Source: Zygnema cylindricum (Eukaryota > Streptophyta > Zygnematophyceae > Zygnematales > Zygnemataceae). From it: a stretch of 17,500 nucleotides of DNA. The DNA lies in the NCBI GenBank assembly GCA_037447655.1, contig JBBHKE010000972.1:65196-82695 (forward strand). The letters are read 5' to 3'. A program made the position numbers and the translations under genes. This document shows positions 10,011-17,500 of this stretch, piece after piece (position 1 is the stretch's first letter; every line of letters starts with the position of its first letter). A model generated the notes under the pieces. It was not told the origin of the DNA. It did no database searches and saw nothing but the letters and a program-made list of their open reading frames with translations.

Positions 10011-10017
10011 ATTTATA
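10011..10017 (-). promoter_or_regulatory. TATA box of copy A
   Basis: TATAAAT on the minus strand (context CCTATAAATCGGCGATG), about 185 bp upstream of the copy A ATG. The aligned position in copy B also has a TATA-like box, and the following GCGATGTCCGGTGG stretch is conserved. Transcription would start roughly 25-30 bp downstream, giving a 5' leader of about 150 bp; that distance is a general expectation. Confidence 0.65.
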
Positions 10018-10054
10018 GGTTTGTCGCAGGTGTGGACAGGGAGTCGCAGGGGAT

Positions 10055-10078
10055 GTACGGATGGACACTTGTCCGTAC
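10055..10078. promoter_or_regulatory. 24-bp promoter palindrome, copy A
   Basis: An imperfect palindrome flanked by GTACGGA and TCCGTAC, with an inner GGACA/TGTCC pair. The same element is in the copy B promoter at 10659-10682, also about 38 bp upstream of the TATA box. CCGTAC with a GTAC core is the site of plant SBP-box (SPL) factors, and GTAC is the core of copper-response elements; binding here is inference. Confidence 0.6.
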
Positions 10079-10133
10079 ATCGCACGCACATAAAGTCATA
10101 AACATTTCGCTTGGGAGCGGATGGTCGGTTTGC

Positions 10134-10599
10134 GCCGTTCACGAATATTCGGCGGAAGGCGCACTTTGCTGGTTCCACGTGCGAAAACCATTGGAAGTTA
10201 TGTATATATTATTTGTTATGTTTTTGTACAAAATACATACTATTCACGATGTATCTTCTGTACGAATAAAGTACAGAACTGCCGCGTAGGGTTGTTCAAT
10301 TTTGCAACCGTCGGATTGAGGTCTCAATTGTACGAGCCTGCTTGAATCTGTACGGCTGACTCTACGATAACCGACCGACAAGCCGACCAGATGGATTGCG
10401 GGAGTCATTTTTGGTTTGTCGGCTAGTCGCATTACTTTAGCTAAGCTTAGTTAAGGCACGTGCGAATGTCTATTTAATTTGGCTGTTGATCTCGACCGTT
10501 GGATGCACATTCACCGTACGTGATGCTGGGTGCCCGAATGTTGAGCCGTCACGTCACGCCAAAAGATATGTACGGATCGTGCTGTAAAATAATCGTAGG
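10134..10599. promoter_or_regulatory. Spacer at palindrome centre, divergent promoter region
   Basis: The only part between the two genes with no inverted counterpart. It holds GTAC cores at 10226, 10260, 10271, 10330, 10350, 10516 and 10570, three of them as CCGTAC/GTACGG; a CACGTG G-box at 10457-10462; a doubled TGACG (as-1-like) at 10547-10558 read on the minus strand; and the small palindrome CTAAGCTTAG at 10441-10450. No coding frame is credible. As both genes point away from it, it is likely shared upstream control DNA. Confidence 0.5.
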
Positions 10600-10658
10600 T
10601 TGGGCAAACGAACCAATCCGCTCCCAAGCGAAATGTCCATGACTTCATTTGTTACGGT

Positions 10659-10682
10659 GTACGGACAAGCGTCCATCCGTAC
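10659..10682. promoter_or_regulatory. 24-bp promoter palindrome, copy B
   Basis: Same element as in the copy A promoter: GTACGGACAAG then GTCCA then TCCGTAC, with one visible base different at the centre. It ends 38 bp before the TATA-like box, exactly as in copy A, while sequence between the two sites has changed more. Confidence 0.6.
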
Positions 10683-10719
10683 ATCTTCCGGGAATTGTCG
10701 CTCACACATGCGACCAAGC

Positions 10720-10726
10720 TATAAGT
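10720..10726 (+). promoter_or_regulatory. TATA-like box of copy B
   Basis: TATAAGT in the context AGCTATAAGTCGGCGATG, at the position aligned with TATAAAT of copy A. It is a weaker match to the TATA consensus, so the two copies might differ in core promoter strength. Confidence 0.6.
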
Positions 10727-10910
10727 CGGCGATGTCCGGTGGTAGACAGTGTGCACTCTCGCCACTCCCCACTCTCGCTTTTTCACTCCCTCTCACACTC
10801 TTCTACAGTATACAAGTCTCTGTTTTTCCCCTTTTCCCTCTTTTCCCTCTGTCATTGCTCCACTATCTCATCACCCATTTGACTTCTTCCTTTCCCACTC
10901 CCTCCCTTCC

Positions 10911-13900
10911 ATGGCGCCTCCCAAGCTCCTTTTGGCGTCTCTCTGTATCGCTCTCCTCCACTCGATCCTGCCCTCTACACTGGCGCAGATTACTGTGGGC
11001 ACTCCCCCCATATCTGTGGGTACTCCCCCTATTAGTGTGGGCACTCCTCCTATCACTGTGGGCACTCCCCCTATCACTGTGGGCACCCCTCCAGTAGGAG
11101 TATCTGTCCCTCCAATTTCCGTCTCCACTCCTCCGGTTTCTGTCTCCACCCCCCCCCGTGTCGGTGGCTCTCTCCTCGATTCTCGGCCACGTGGTGTGCG
11201 ACAAATGTTTGGACGGCGAGAATGCCGCCACGCAGGACGACCCGCTGGCCGGGGTGCAGGTGGGCGGTGGACAACAAATAGGGAGGATGAGAGCTGTAGT
11301 AGTCGAACATGGCTCTTTAGGAGAAAGATCAAAATTATGTCTCTAATTTATAGATAGTCGATGTATATCAATTAGCTTTTGGAAACTGCAAATGCCTTGC
11401 AAATGAACCCAGAATTAGTCTGGGCTAAATGGGTCTTAGAATCCAGCGAGACAGGTGTCAAGACCTTGTACAATAAAAACTAGCTTGGGAATAGTTTTTT
11501 TTTGCAGTTGGAAGTATAAAATAAAATTAGGCAATAAAATCTACCATTAGAGTATGTAAATCAAGACTGAGGTCTGAAAGGAAACTGTGATGCTTGACCA
11601 TTTTTAGCCATAGGATCTGGAATAACATGTACAGTCAAAGTTGATTACAGAAAGAACAAACTGTTGGAGAATTTTTCTTTCATACATCTTGGTCGGAGAT
11701 AATAGGTGATGTGTAGGAGGGAACAACTTGTGGGTTGTTTTAAAATTTAAAAGGTATACCATAATCTCACTTAATCTTCATTTTCCCAAATGTTTCCAGG
11801 TGAGCGTGAACTGCACCATCACCAACAGCGTCACCGGACCCTCTTTCATCGTAGCTTCGGGCACCACCGCCTCCGATGGAAGCTTTTCGGTAAGATCTTT
11901 TGAGACCTTTAGGCATGTAGGCTGGTTCTTTCTTTTTTTATACGGATTGCTTCAGTTTCACTTTATTTGCGTGCCGTCATATCCATACCCATGAATGAGC
12001 CCAAAGACAATGGTTGCTTTTTTATCCTGATGGATGTGACAATCGCTAAAAACTGGAATGTTTATTCATGTGTGTTTGGAAGCATTCCGAAAGTTCAATG
12101 TCATTCATTTTCCGAACAAATACAGACCACATAGCCTAGAAGAAACGATGTCCAACAATGACCCTTTCTGAATTTTCCTTCTCCCCTGTGTCACCAGATC
12201 GGGCTGAGTGCGGCGGTCAACGCTGCCTTCCTTGCGGCTCTCTACATCGGTGGAGTGCCGACCAACGGCGCGCTGCCAGGTGCCACGCTCTCAAGCTGCA
12301 GTCTGCTGGTGGACTCCTCAGCCTGCCCGATTCAAACCCTCAACAACGGCCTGTGTCTTGCGGCCGGAGTGCAGGTCAGTTGTTTTACCCGAGAATGTTG
12401 AGAATGTTCTGAAATTTCGCGTATTTTGATATGATTTAACCGGTTTCTATCTATAGAAGTTTACTGTTGACCAGATGGTGAAAGACGCCAAGGTTTTTTT
12501 TCGTTACTTCTGAAATGCTGTCATCATTTGATGTTATGCATGTTATGAAGAAATGCAATTTCGGAAGGTTGTTAATGTAAAACAATTTTATCAATCAATT
12601 TTTACCAATATTGTTAATATATTGAATGCAAAACGGATATGGTTGAAGTTTAGCTCCCAATGTTGCACAATTGTGTAGATGTGATCGATTATCATGAAAA
12701 ATCTCCAGATGTTTCACCCTACCAGTTTTAACTCAGGAATAGTTAAATGACGTTCATTTTCTCAAAATGCTGGATGTTTATATGACACAATTTTGCAGCT
12801 CCTTTAATATCTGCACATGTTTTTTTCAATGCGCTCAATGATTGCTAGGATTGAGGAGTGACACTTTATCTATGGATGACCATGTCAATGTTATGACACT
12901 GGGAAGCGCGTTTTCTCGCTTTGTGGTTTTCAGGGAAATGGGGAAACAAGTGCATTGAGTCTTGTGAACCTTGGAACCACTTCTGCTGACATCAGCATTA
13001 GCGGCGAGATTTGTACTGCCCCCTTGGTCAAAGACCTCAGCTGTCCGACAGTCTCCACCCCGCCAACATCTGTGGGCACTCCTCCCGTCTCTGTTTCCAC
13101 TCCTCCAATTTCCGTCTCCACTCCCCCTATTTCCGTATCTACTCCTCCTATCTCCGTTTCTACTCCTCCAATTTCTGTGTCCACTCCTCCAGTCTCAGTC
13201 ACTATTCCTGGCGTCACCGGAGATCCACACTATACAGGAGCCGATGGATCCCGCTTTGACTTCTCAGGTGCGCTTAGGGGGAAACAACCTTGCTATACAC
13301 ACACTTAAAATTTCTTGTGACGAATGTACTGATTGGATATTACTAAAGTTGCAATTGCGAAAATGTTAGAATACCCACCATACTATGTACAATGTATAGG
13401 CTTGTCGTCACTGTCCCAAGCTTCGATCTCATCTTGTTGCCCAGGTGTTTGTTGAGAATTGCTCTTGAAAATTTCTTCAATGTGTTTTCTTGTAGTTCTT
13501 GTCGTGTACAGTATTTTTTATTTCATCATGAAATAGTTGCGTTTCCCCACAACGTAAACTACTTCTAGAGGACTAATAGAGCGACCGCCTTGCCTCTGCA
13601 GGCGAGCCGGACAACACATACTGCCTCATCAGCGACTCCCATCTCCACATCAACGTGTTCTATGGCGGCCGTTTCGACCGATGGGGCGACAACCCCCACA
13701 AGGCGCTCACATGGATCCGCCAGATGGGCATCCTCTGGGGCCGTCACACTGTCACATTTGCGGCCCGTAGCGGTGCCAGGTGGCAGTACGACAACGGCTA
13801 CATGGCTCGCATGGAAATCGACGGCGAGGAAGTGAAGCTCGCGCAGGAAGGCGATTCTTGCGAGCGTGCGGGCGGGAAAATCAAGCTGACGTGGCTGGCA

Positions 13901-14686
13901 GCTAAAGTCCAAAGCGCGGACGACCTGATCGATGTTTACGAGGTGGAAATCGAAGGCGTTTTGAAAATGCGAATCAAGCTGCGACCGGAAATTGCGCTTC
14001 TGCGAACAGCGGCGGATGGGCTGGTGCACATGGACTTCGACTTGCCTGTGGCCACTCTCTCCAACGAAGCCCATGGCATCCTGGGGCAAACCTTCCGACG
14101 GGATCACACCGACAGATTGTAAGTGCTTCCTTTCAATGACTCAAATTGCAGTCGATTCGGTTATTTTTAACTTCCTTTACAAACAACGATAACCATAGCA
14201 TCTGTCTGTACAAATTCGGGTACTTCAAACCTCAAGCAATCCTGTTATCCGTAGAAATGTATCAATTTGAAGCCGGACTCTCTCTGAAATGTTACCTTTT
14301 ATCCACACTCAAATTCATCTCTAATTTGTAGATGAGAATTGCAAAAACCTGTTCTCCGACTCGTAACCAGCGATATTAAATTACGGAAGCATATATTTAC
14401 CGCCCGCAGGTCGCGCCAGAAGCTGGAGTTCAGCGAGCTCTTCCATGCCCTTGTGGTTCCCGGCGACGACGCCCAGGGCTTCCTCGACGGCTCAGCGGCC
14501 GACTATCGCTCCTCGGGATTGCTCGGCGCCGACTGCCGATTCAGCCGATTCGCGGGCGCCGCCTCCCGTGACGTCACGGTTCGGGAAGGGCTCGAGCTCA
14601 CCGCCACTAGAGGACAAAACATTATCGGGAAAACCGCCAGCATGGGCCGCAAGATGGGGCGCACCCAGGCAGTGACAGTTGCGTAG
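10911..14686 (+). CDS. Secreted Ole e 1-like / Root_cap domain protein, copy B
   Basis: Exons: 10911-11259, 11800-11889, 12198-12374, 12934-13267, 13602-14118, 14410-14686; all introns are GT-AG, with phases 0, 0, 0, 1, 2. Total length is 1744 nt, one more than a multiple of three, because of the nine-C run at 11149-11157. With the frame reconciled the protein is 580 residues: signal peptide 1-26 (ending LAQ); eight heptapeptides 27-82; Ole e 1-like domain about 85-245 with VVCDKC and further Cys; second repeat block about 246-298; Root_cap domain about 301-545 (GDPHYTGADGSRFDF, TYCLISDSHLHIN, WIRQMGILWG, GILGQTFR, GADCRFSRF); basic tail ending VTVA. The GDPH...DG...F.F start of the Root_cap domain also resembles von Willebrand D domains. 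Differences from copy A are few: an extra ISVGTPP, TNSVTGPSF for NDSVTGPTY, ATLSS for AVLTS, RRD for RQD, ADC for ANC. Likely a wall or mucilage protein; no enzymatic activity is suggested. The long frame opening at 10749 includes leader sequence; I chose 10911 because it starts the signal peptide. Confidence 0.9.
10989..11157 (+). repeat. First heptapeptide-coding repeat block, copy B
   Basis: Eight 21-bp units: ITVGTPP, ISVGTPP twice, ITVGTPP twice, VGVSVPP, ISVSTPP, VSVSTPP. The block is one unit longer than in copy A. The last unit ends in nine C; eight would keep VSVALSSILGHVVCDKC in frame. Confidence 0.92.
12552..14232. other. Near-identical tract in right arm (conversion candidate)
   Basis: Counterpart of 6548-8230. 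In the non-coding part of intron 3 (12552-12933) I noticed only three or four changes against copy A, whereas the first half of the same intron (12375-12551) aligns poorly. At the other end, similarity drops after TTCAAACCT in intron 5. Confidence 0.7.
13054..13191 (+). repeat. Second heptapeptide-coding repeat block, copy B
   Basis: Tandem 21-bp units encode STPP, TSVGTPP, VSVSTPP and four ISVSTPP, followed by VSVTIPG and the GDPHYTGADG start of the Root_cap domain. Composition and unit count equal those of copy A. Confidence 0.92.
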
Positions 14687-15479
14687 ACTGAGGAAAGGAC
14701 GCAGATTTTGAAAGTTTCTTTTTGTAAACTAAAATGGCTAGCGCATTATTTATTGTTTCTTTCACGTGATGGGTAATTTTCTGTAGTCTGTTGTTCGTTG
14801 ATGGTAAAGCGGTGGAATAGGAAGTAGTAGTCGTTTTTCTGTAAGTTGTTAGTTGCAAATTATAGTGTACACAAGGCTAGTGTAATGTGCACACCAGTTC
14901 TTTTGTTGAGGTGTTATTTAATCACAAATGTATATTTTGTTTTGGAGGAAGCGTGTTTTTACCTCATTACTAAGACACATCTTTTGGCTTGAATATGAAT
15001 TTTTTAATTTGGTTTTTATATGTGGTTCTGCCGAAATAGTCTAAGATGCGCTTTGTTGCATGAGTTTTCTCACTCGGAAAATGTTTGATAAATGTGTTTT
15101 TCAAAATGGAGCGATTAATGTTATAACCTGATGGTTTTCTTGAAAGAAGTTTTCAAACACGAAAATCTTTAGCTTGAAGTTGTTTCCACGGCTGAGCGAG
15201 TGCCTTTACTGCAAAATACCTTTGAACATTGACCCACAATTCAGTTATATTTTTATTTGTTTAGCATTTTTGGAAACTGATGCAATAGGAATATTGTTGC
15301 TTAAATGCTTATTGGAAAACCTTAATTCGAAATAACTTATAGCTTCTTGATGAGCAAAAAAAAAATCGAAAGGAAATTCAAGTTTTTTCTGGAGTAATTG
15401 TAATTGTTTTCTTTGACATTTTTAAGATGTGAATGCTTTTATTGTTTGCTTCTCAAATCAAAGTTGTATAAGAATTTAG
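14687..15479. other. 3' flank of copy B, shared with copy A
   Basis: Non-coding DNA after the copy B stop, matching about 5300-6082 in inverted orientation with scattered substitutions and indels. It contains the 3' UTR. No gene is recognised; the small frame at 14622-14858 on the minus strand is a shadow of the last exon and flank. Confidence 0.6.
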
Positions 15480-16125
15480 AGTCCTGTTCCTTTATCTGGC
15501 ATATGTACTGAAAATCCTTTCTTGCATACCAAAACAAATGTTCAAGTTTTAAATGTTAAACAAAATGAGTCCTTTTCGTTTTAAAGTTCGCAACTCCCTA
15601 TATTTTTCAGTTTGCAGAATTTGACTGATAAGACATGGTTTTTCTTTTCCACTTTTTTTTTTTTTTTGAACTAAATTGGAAAAAACAATTTCAGACTGTC
15701 TTGAGACTGTCCGAATCTGTTTTTACCCAAACGGTTTTTGATCAATCGACATTTGTAAAGAAAATAACTTCAAAAAAATAAAAACAGAAATGTAAATTGT
15801 CCAGATTCTTTCGTAGCTATAACTGTTTCCTCCCTTTTTTCCCATCAATTGATTGTAGTATTTATCATTGTTAATTTTACTTGTTTATGTTGAAATTTAC
15901 TTCAAGGTTGACAAATTTACTTCGTGTGTCCATTATGAAAATGGTTCCAATTTATCACTGTTGTCGCCTTTTAAGGTAACAAAGATTGATGTCTAAATGC
16001 AAGATTGACATAGTTAATGTCTTCCTATTGAATGCCCTCAGCTTAAATACACGGACGGACTCTCCTTTTTCTTCTAATCTTACTGGTTTCCTCTCCCTCT
16101 TCAGATTTCCCCTAAATCGAAAAGA
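15480..16125. other. Right-arm-only block of about 650 bp
   Basis: Left and right arms stop matching near 15479 (ATAAGAATTT) and resume near 16126 (AAAAATGGGAATAATATAAT, against the left arm at about 5276-5296). The block is AT-rich with T-runs and has no long frame. I see no clear terminal inverted repeats, so it may be an insertion here or a deletion on the left. Confidence 0.6.
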
Positions 16126-16326
16126 AACAAAAAAATGGGAATAATATAATATTCACCTTGTCACCTTACACCAAATTTCTCACATTTTTGACCTTAATAA
16201 ACTTCCACCTAGTCCACCCAAAAAAATAAAATGATGATAAAATAAAAAACCTGATCCTCAAATACCCATTCCAAAATTCCAAAAAAAAGTAACTCGCTCT
16301 TTAAAAACTTTATCCTCCTTCCACCA

Positions 16327-16447
16327 ATCCCTCTCCTCCTCCCTTCCATCTGTCCTTTCCCCCTCCTTTTCTTCCCCTCCCCACTTCCCCCTTCCCCCCT
16401 TTCCCACCTCCCTCTTCCCCCCTCCCACCTCACCCTTCACCCCTTCC
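16327..16447 (-). repeat. C-rich pyrimidine repeat in right arm
   Basis: Complement of the left-arm G-rich tract at 4981-5100, with units like CCTTCCCCCCTTTCCCACC. Unit number and order differ from the left tract. The minus strand is the candidate quadruplex strand. Confidence 0.85.
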
Positions 16448-16639
16448 ATGTCACCCTTCTCCCCTGCCACATCAGCACTTGCCACTTCCACTTCAGCATC
16501 CTTCCCCTCCAGCGATCAGCGGGTCCCTCCGGTGTCCGCGGCGGCGTAGGAGGAAAGAAGGAGCCCGGACCTGCCGGCAGCTGCCATTAAGTCCCGTGGG
16601 TCTGGAACTGCTCAATCAGTATTGCTCGTTCTCCACATG

Positions 16640-17076
16640 CGACACGTGGCCGAAGAGGAAAACGGTCAGGATGGGGAAGGAGAATGAGGTGGCGAAGGTG
16701 AATATGAAAGGAGCAGAAGAAGATGCTAGTCGGAGAAAGTGGACAGAGTGGAAAGTGGAATAAGTTTTAAGGAAGAAGATCACATTTTAGAATATCGATT
16801 TGGATAAGAGTGTTGTCGGTGAGAAGGTGCCGCCTAATTTCGCTCTACAGTACCGTATTTCCGTTTCTCCAAGTTCGAAACTGAATTTCAGGTTCGAGGA
16901 CTATTATACGGCACGTGTCAGCCTGTCAGCCCTCTATTTGGTTTGCTGTTTCGAGTCTGCTCGGCTGATTTTACTGTATTGTAGATTTAGGTGTTTCAGT
17001 TCAGTTCTTTGTGGTTCGCTGCAATTCGTTTCAGTTTGCCCTGATTCGGTATTGTTTGTTACACTGCTTATTGTTA
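16640..17076. other. Right flank of palindrome, no gene recognised
   Basis: Unrelated to the left outer flank. The frames at 16479-16763 and 16800-17171 show no family resemblance, and the second runs into a MITE fragment. Intron-like acceptors are not convincingly paired with coding sequence here. Confidence 0.5.
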
Positions 17077-17170
17077 TTAGTGTTAAAGGTTTTTTTATCC
17101 ACTTAAACCATCTTTTCTTCGTGCACACTCAGGTTATCGATCGGAGACCGCCAATAGGAAGGCGAGAATA
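17077..17170. mobile_element. MITE of the same family, 5' half
   Basis: TA (17075-17076) then TTAGTGTTAAAGG, CACTTAAACCATCTTTTCTT, GATCGGAGACCGCCAATAGG, in the same orientation as the complete element at 3962-4149. Homology stops at the middle of the element (GCGAGAATA). A second TTATTAGTGT follows at about 17173-17182, possibly a trace of another terminus. Confidence 0.8.
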
Positions 17171-17449
17171 ATTATTAGTGTAAAACGAATTTAGAATCAA
17201 TAATACTAATTTAGTGCAAGGAGACGAGGCATATTGTAGTCCGCGTCTTTAAATAGTGTTGCTTAGCTTAAAAGATAGTGCTGCTTGCTTTTGGTTATTA
17301 CACATCCACAGTGGAATAACCACATAGTACTTCCTGCTGTTTGTTTTTTGTTTTATTTTTTGTGATTGTTTTTTTTTTTTTTTTTTTTTTTTTTTTGTTT
17401 TTGTTTATTTTTTCTTTTTCAATTTTTATTTGCAAATTTAAATTTTTGG

Positions 17450-17500
<51 letters not shown>
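17171..17500. repeat. AT-rich end with long poly-T tracts
   Basis: After about 17340 the sequence is mainly T, with one run of about 29 T near 17368-17396 and an unbroken run of about 49 T to the window end. No gene is visible. Poly-T on the + strand could mark the tail of a minus-strand retroelement or simply low complexity; a contig edge is also possible. Confidence 0.7.

Larger units (their letters stand above)
4745..10133. repeat. Left arm of giant inverted repeat
   Basis: The reverse complement of this arm matches 10600-16639 from end to end, apart from one right-arm-only block and small indels. Anchors are CATGTGGAGAACGAG at 4745 against CTCGTTCTCCACATG at 16625-16639, the six exons of the two gene copies, and CGCTTGGGAGCGGAT near 10109-10123 against ATCCGCTCCCAAGCG near 10616-10630. 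Outside these ends the sequences are unrelated. The arm is about 5.4 kb. Confidence 0.92.
10600..16639. repeat. Right arm of giant inverted repeat
   Basis: Inverted counterpart of 4745-10133, carrying copy B and its flanks. At about 6.0 kb it is longer than the left arm, mainly because of a block of about 650 bp at 15480-16125 with no match on the left. The C-rich tract at 16327-16447 is the complement of the left G-rich tract. Confidence 0.92.

Noticed and set aside
10600-11097. 165-residue frame starting upstream of copy B
   Set aside because: It reads through the promoter and 5' leader and then a wrong frame of the repeats; the ATG at 10911 with a signal peptide is preferred.
10989-11157. 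21-bp tandem units considered as a CRISPR-like or satellite array
   Set aside because: The units are contiguous with no spacers, lie in frame within an exon and encode a regular heptapeptide.
1-17500. tRNA, rRNA or bacterial-style operon features
   Set aside because: No cloverleaf, rRNA-like segment or ribosome-binding-site pattern was recognised by eye; gene structure is clearly eukaryotic.

Overview
The window looks like nuclear DNA of a green-lineage (streptophyte) plant. Genes are split by short GT-AG introns with T-rich acceptors, exons are much more GC-rich than the AT-rich introns and flanks, and the two recognisable gene families are plant-type: a phosphomannomutase (PMM) and a secreted protein joining a Pollen Ole e 1 domain to a Root_cap (LEA-related) domain. 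I cannot place it to genus; the sequence fits a land plant or a close algal relative.

Positions 1-2212 hold the 3' part of a PMM gene on the + strand. Three exons are clear (525-624, 1724-1775, 2157-2212 with stop), but the roughly 60 codons that should lie between the first two are missing, and a decayed exon-like stretch with a stop sits at about 891-966. I read this as a broken or internally deleted copy. Positions 2213-4744 are gene-free: simple repeats, hairpins, an (AT)n microsatellite, a block rich in TTATCG/CGATA motifs, and a complete 188-bp fold-back MITE plus a half copy of the same family.

Positions 4745-16639 form a very large imperfect palindrome. Two copies of one six-exon gene stand head to head: copy A on the minus strand (9826 down to 6083) and copy B on the plus strand (10911 to 14686). 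Each has a 26-residue signal peptide, valine/proline heptapeptide repeats, an Ole e 1-like Cys domain, a second heptapeptide block and a C-terminal Root_cap domain, about 573 and 580 residues. The arms include the promoters, introns and several hundred bases of 3' flank, and meet over a non-homologous spacer of about 466 bp that is rich in CCGTAC/GTAC motifs. Both copies carry the same nine-C run that shifts the frame at the end of the first repeat block, although all downstream codons are conserved. About 1.7 kb in the 3' half (second half of intron 3 to early intron 5) is almost identical between arms while neighbouring intron sequence has diverged, which suggests gene conversion.

Positions 16640-17500 hold no recognised gene, another half MITE and long poly-T tracts to the window end. 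If expressed, the two Ole e 1/Root_cap genes would make near-identical secreted wall or mucilage proteins from a shared divergent promoter region; that role is inferred from the families.
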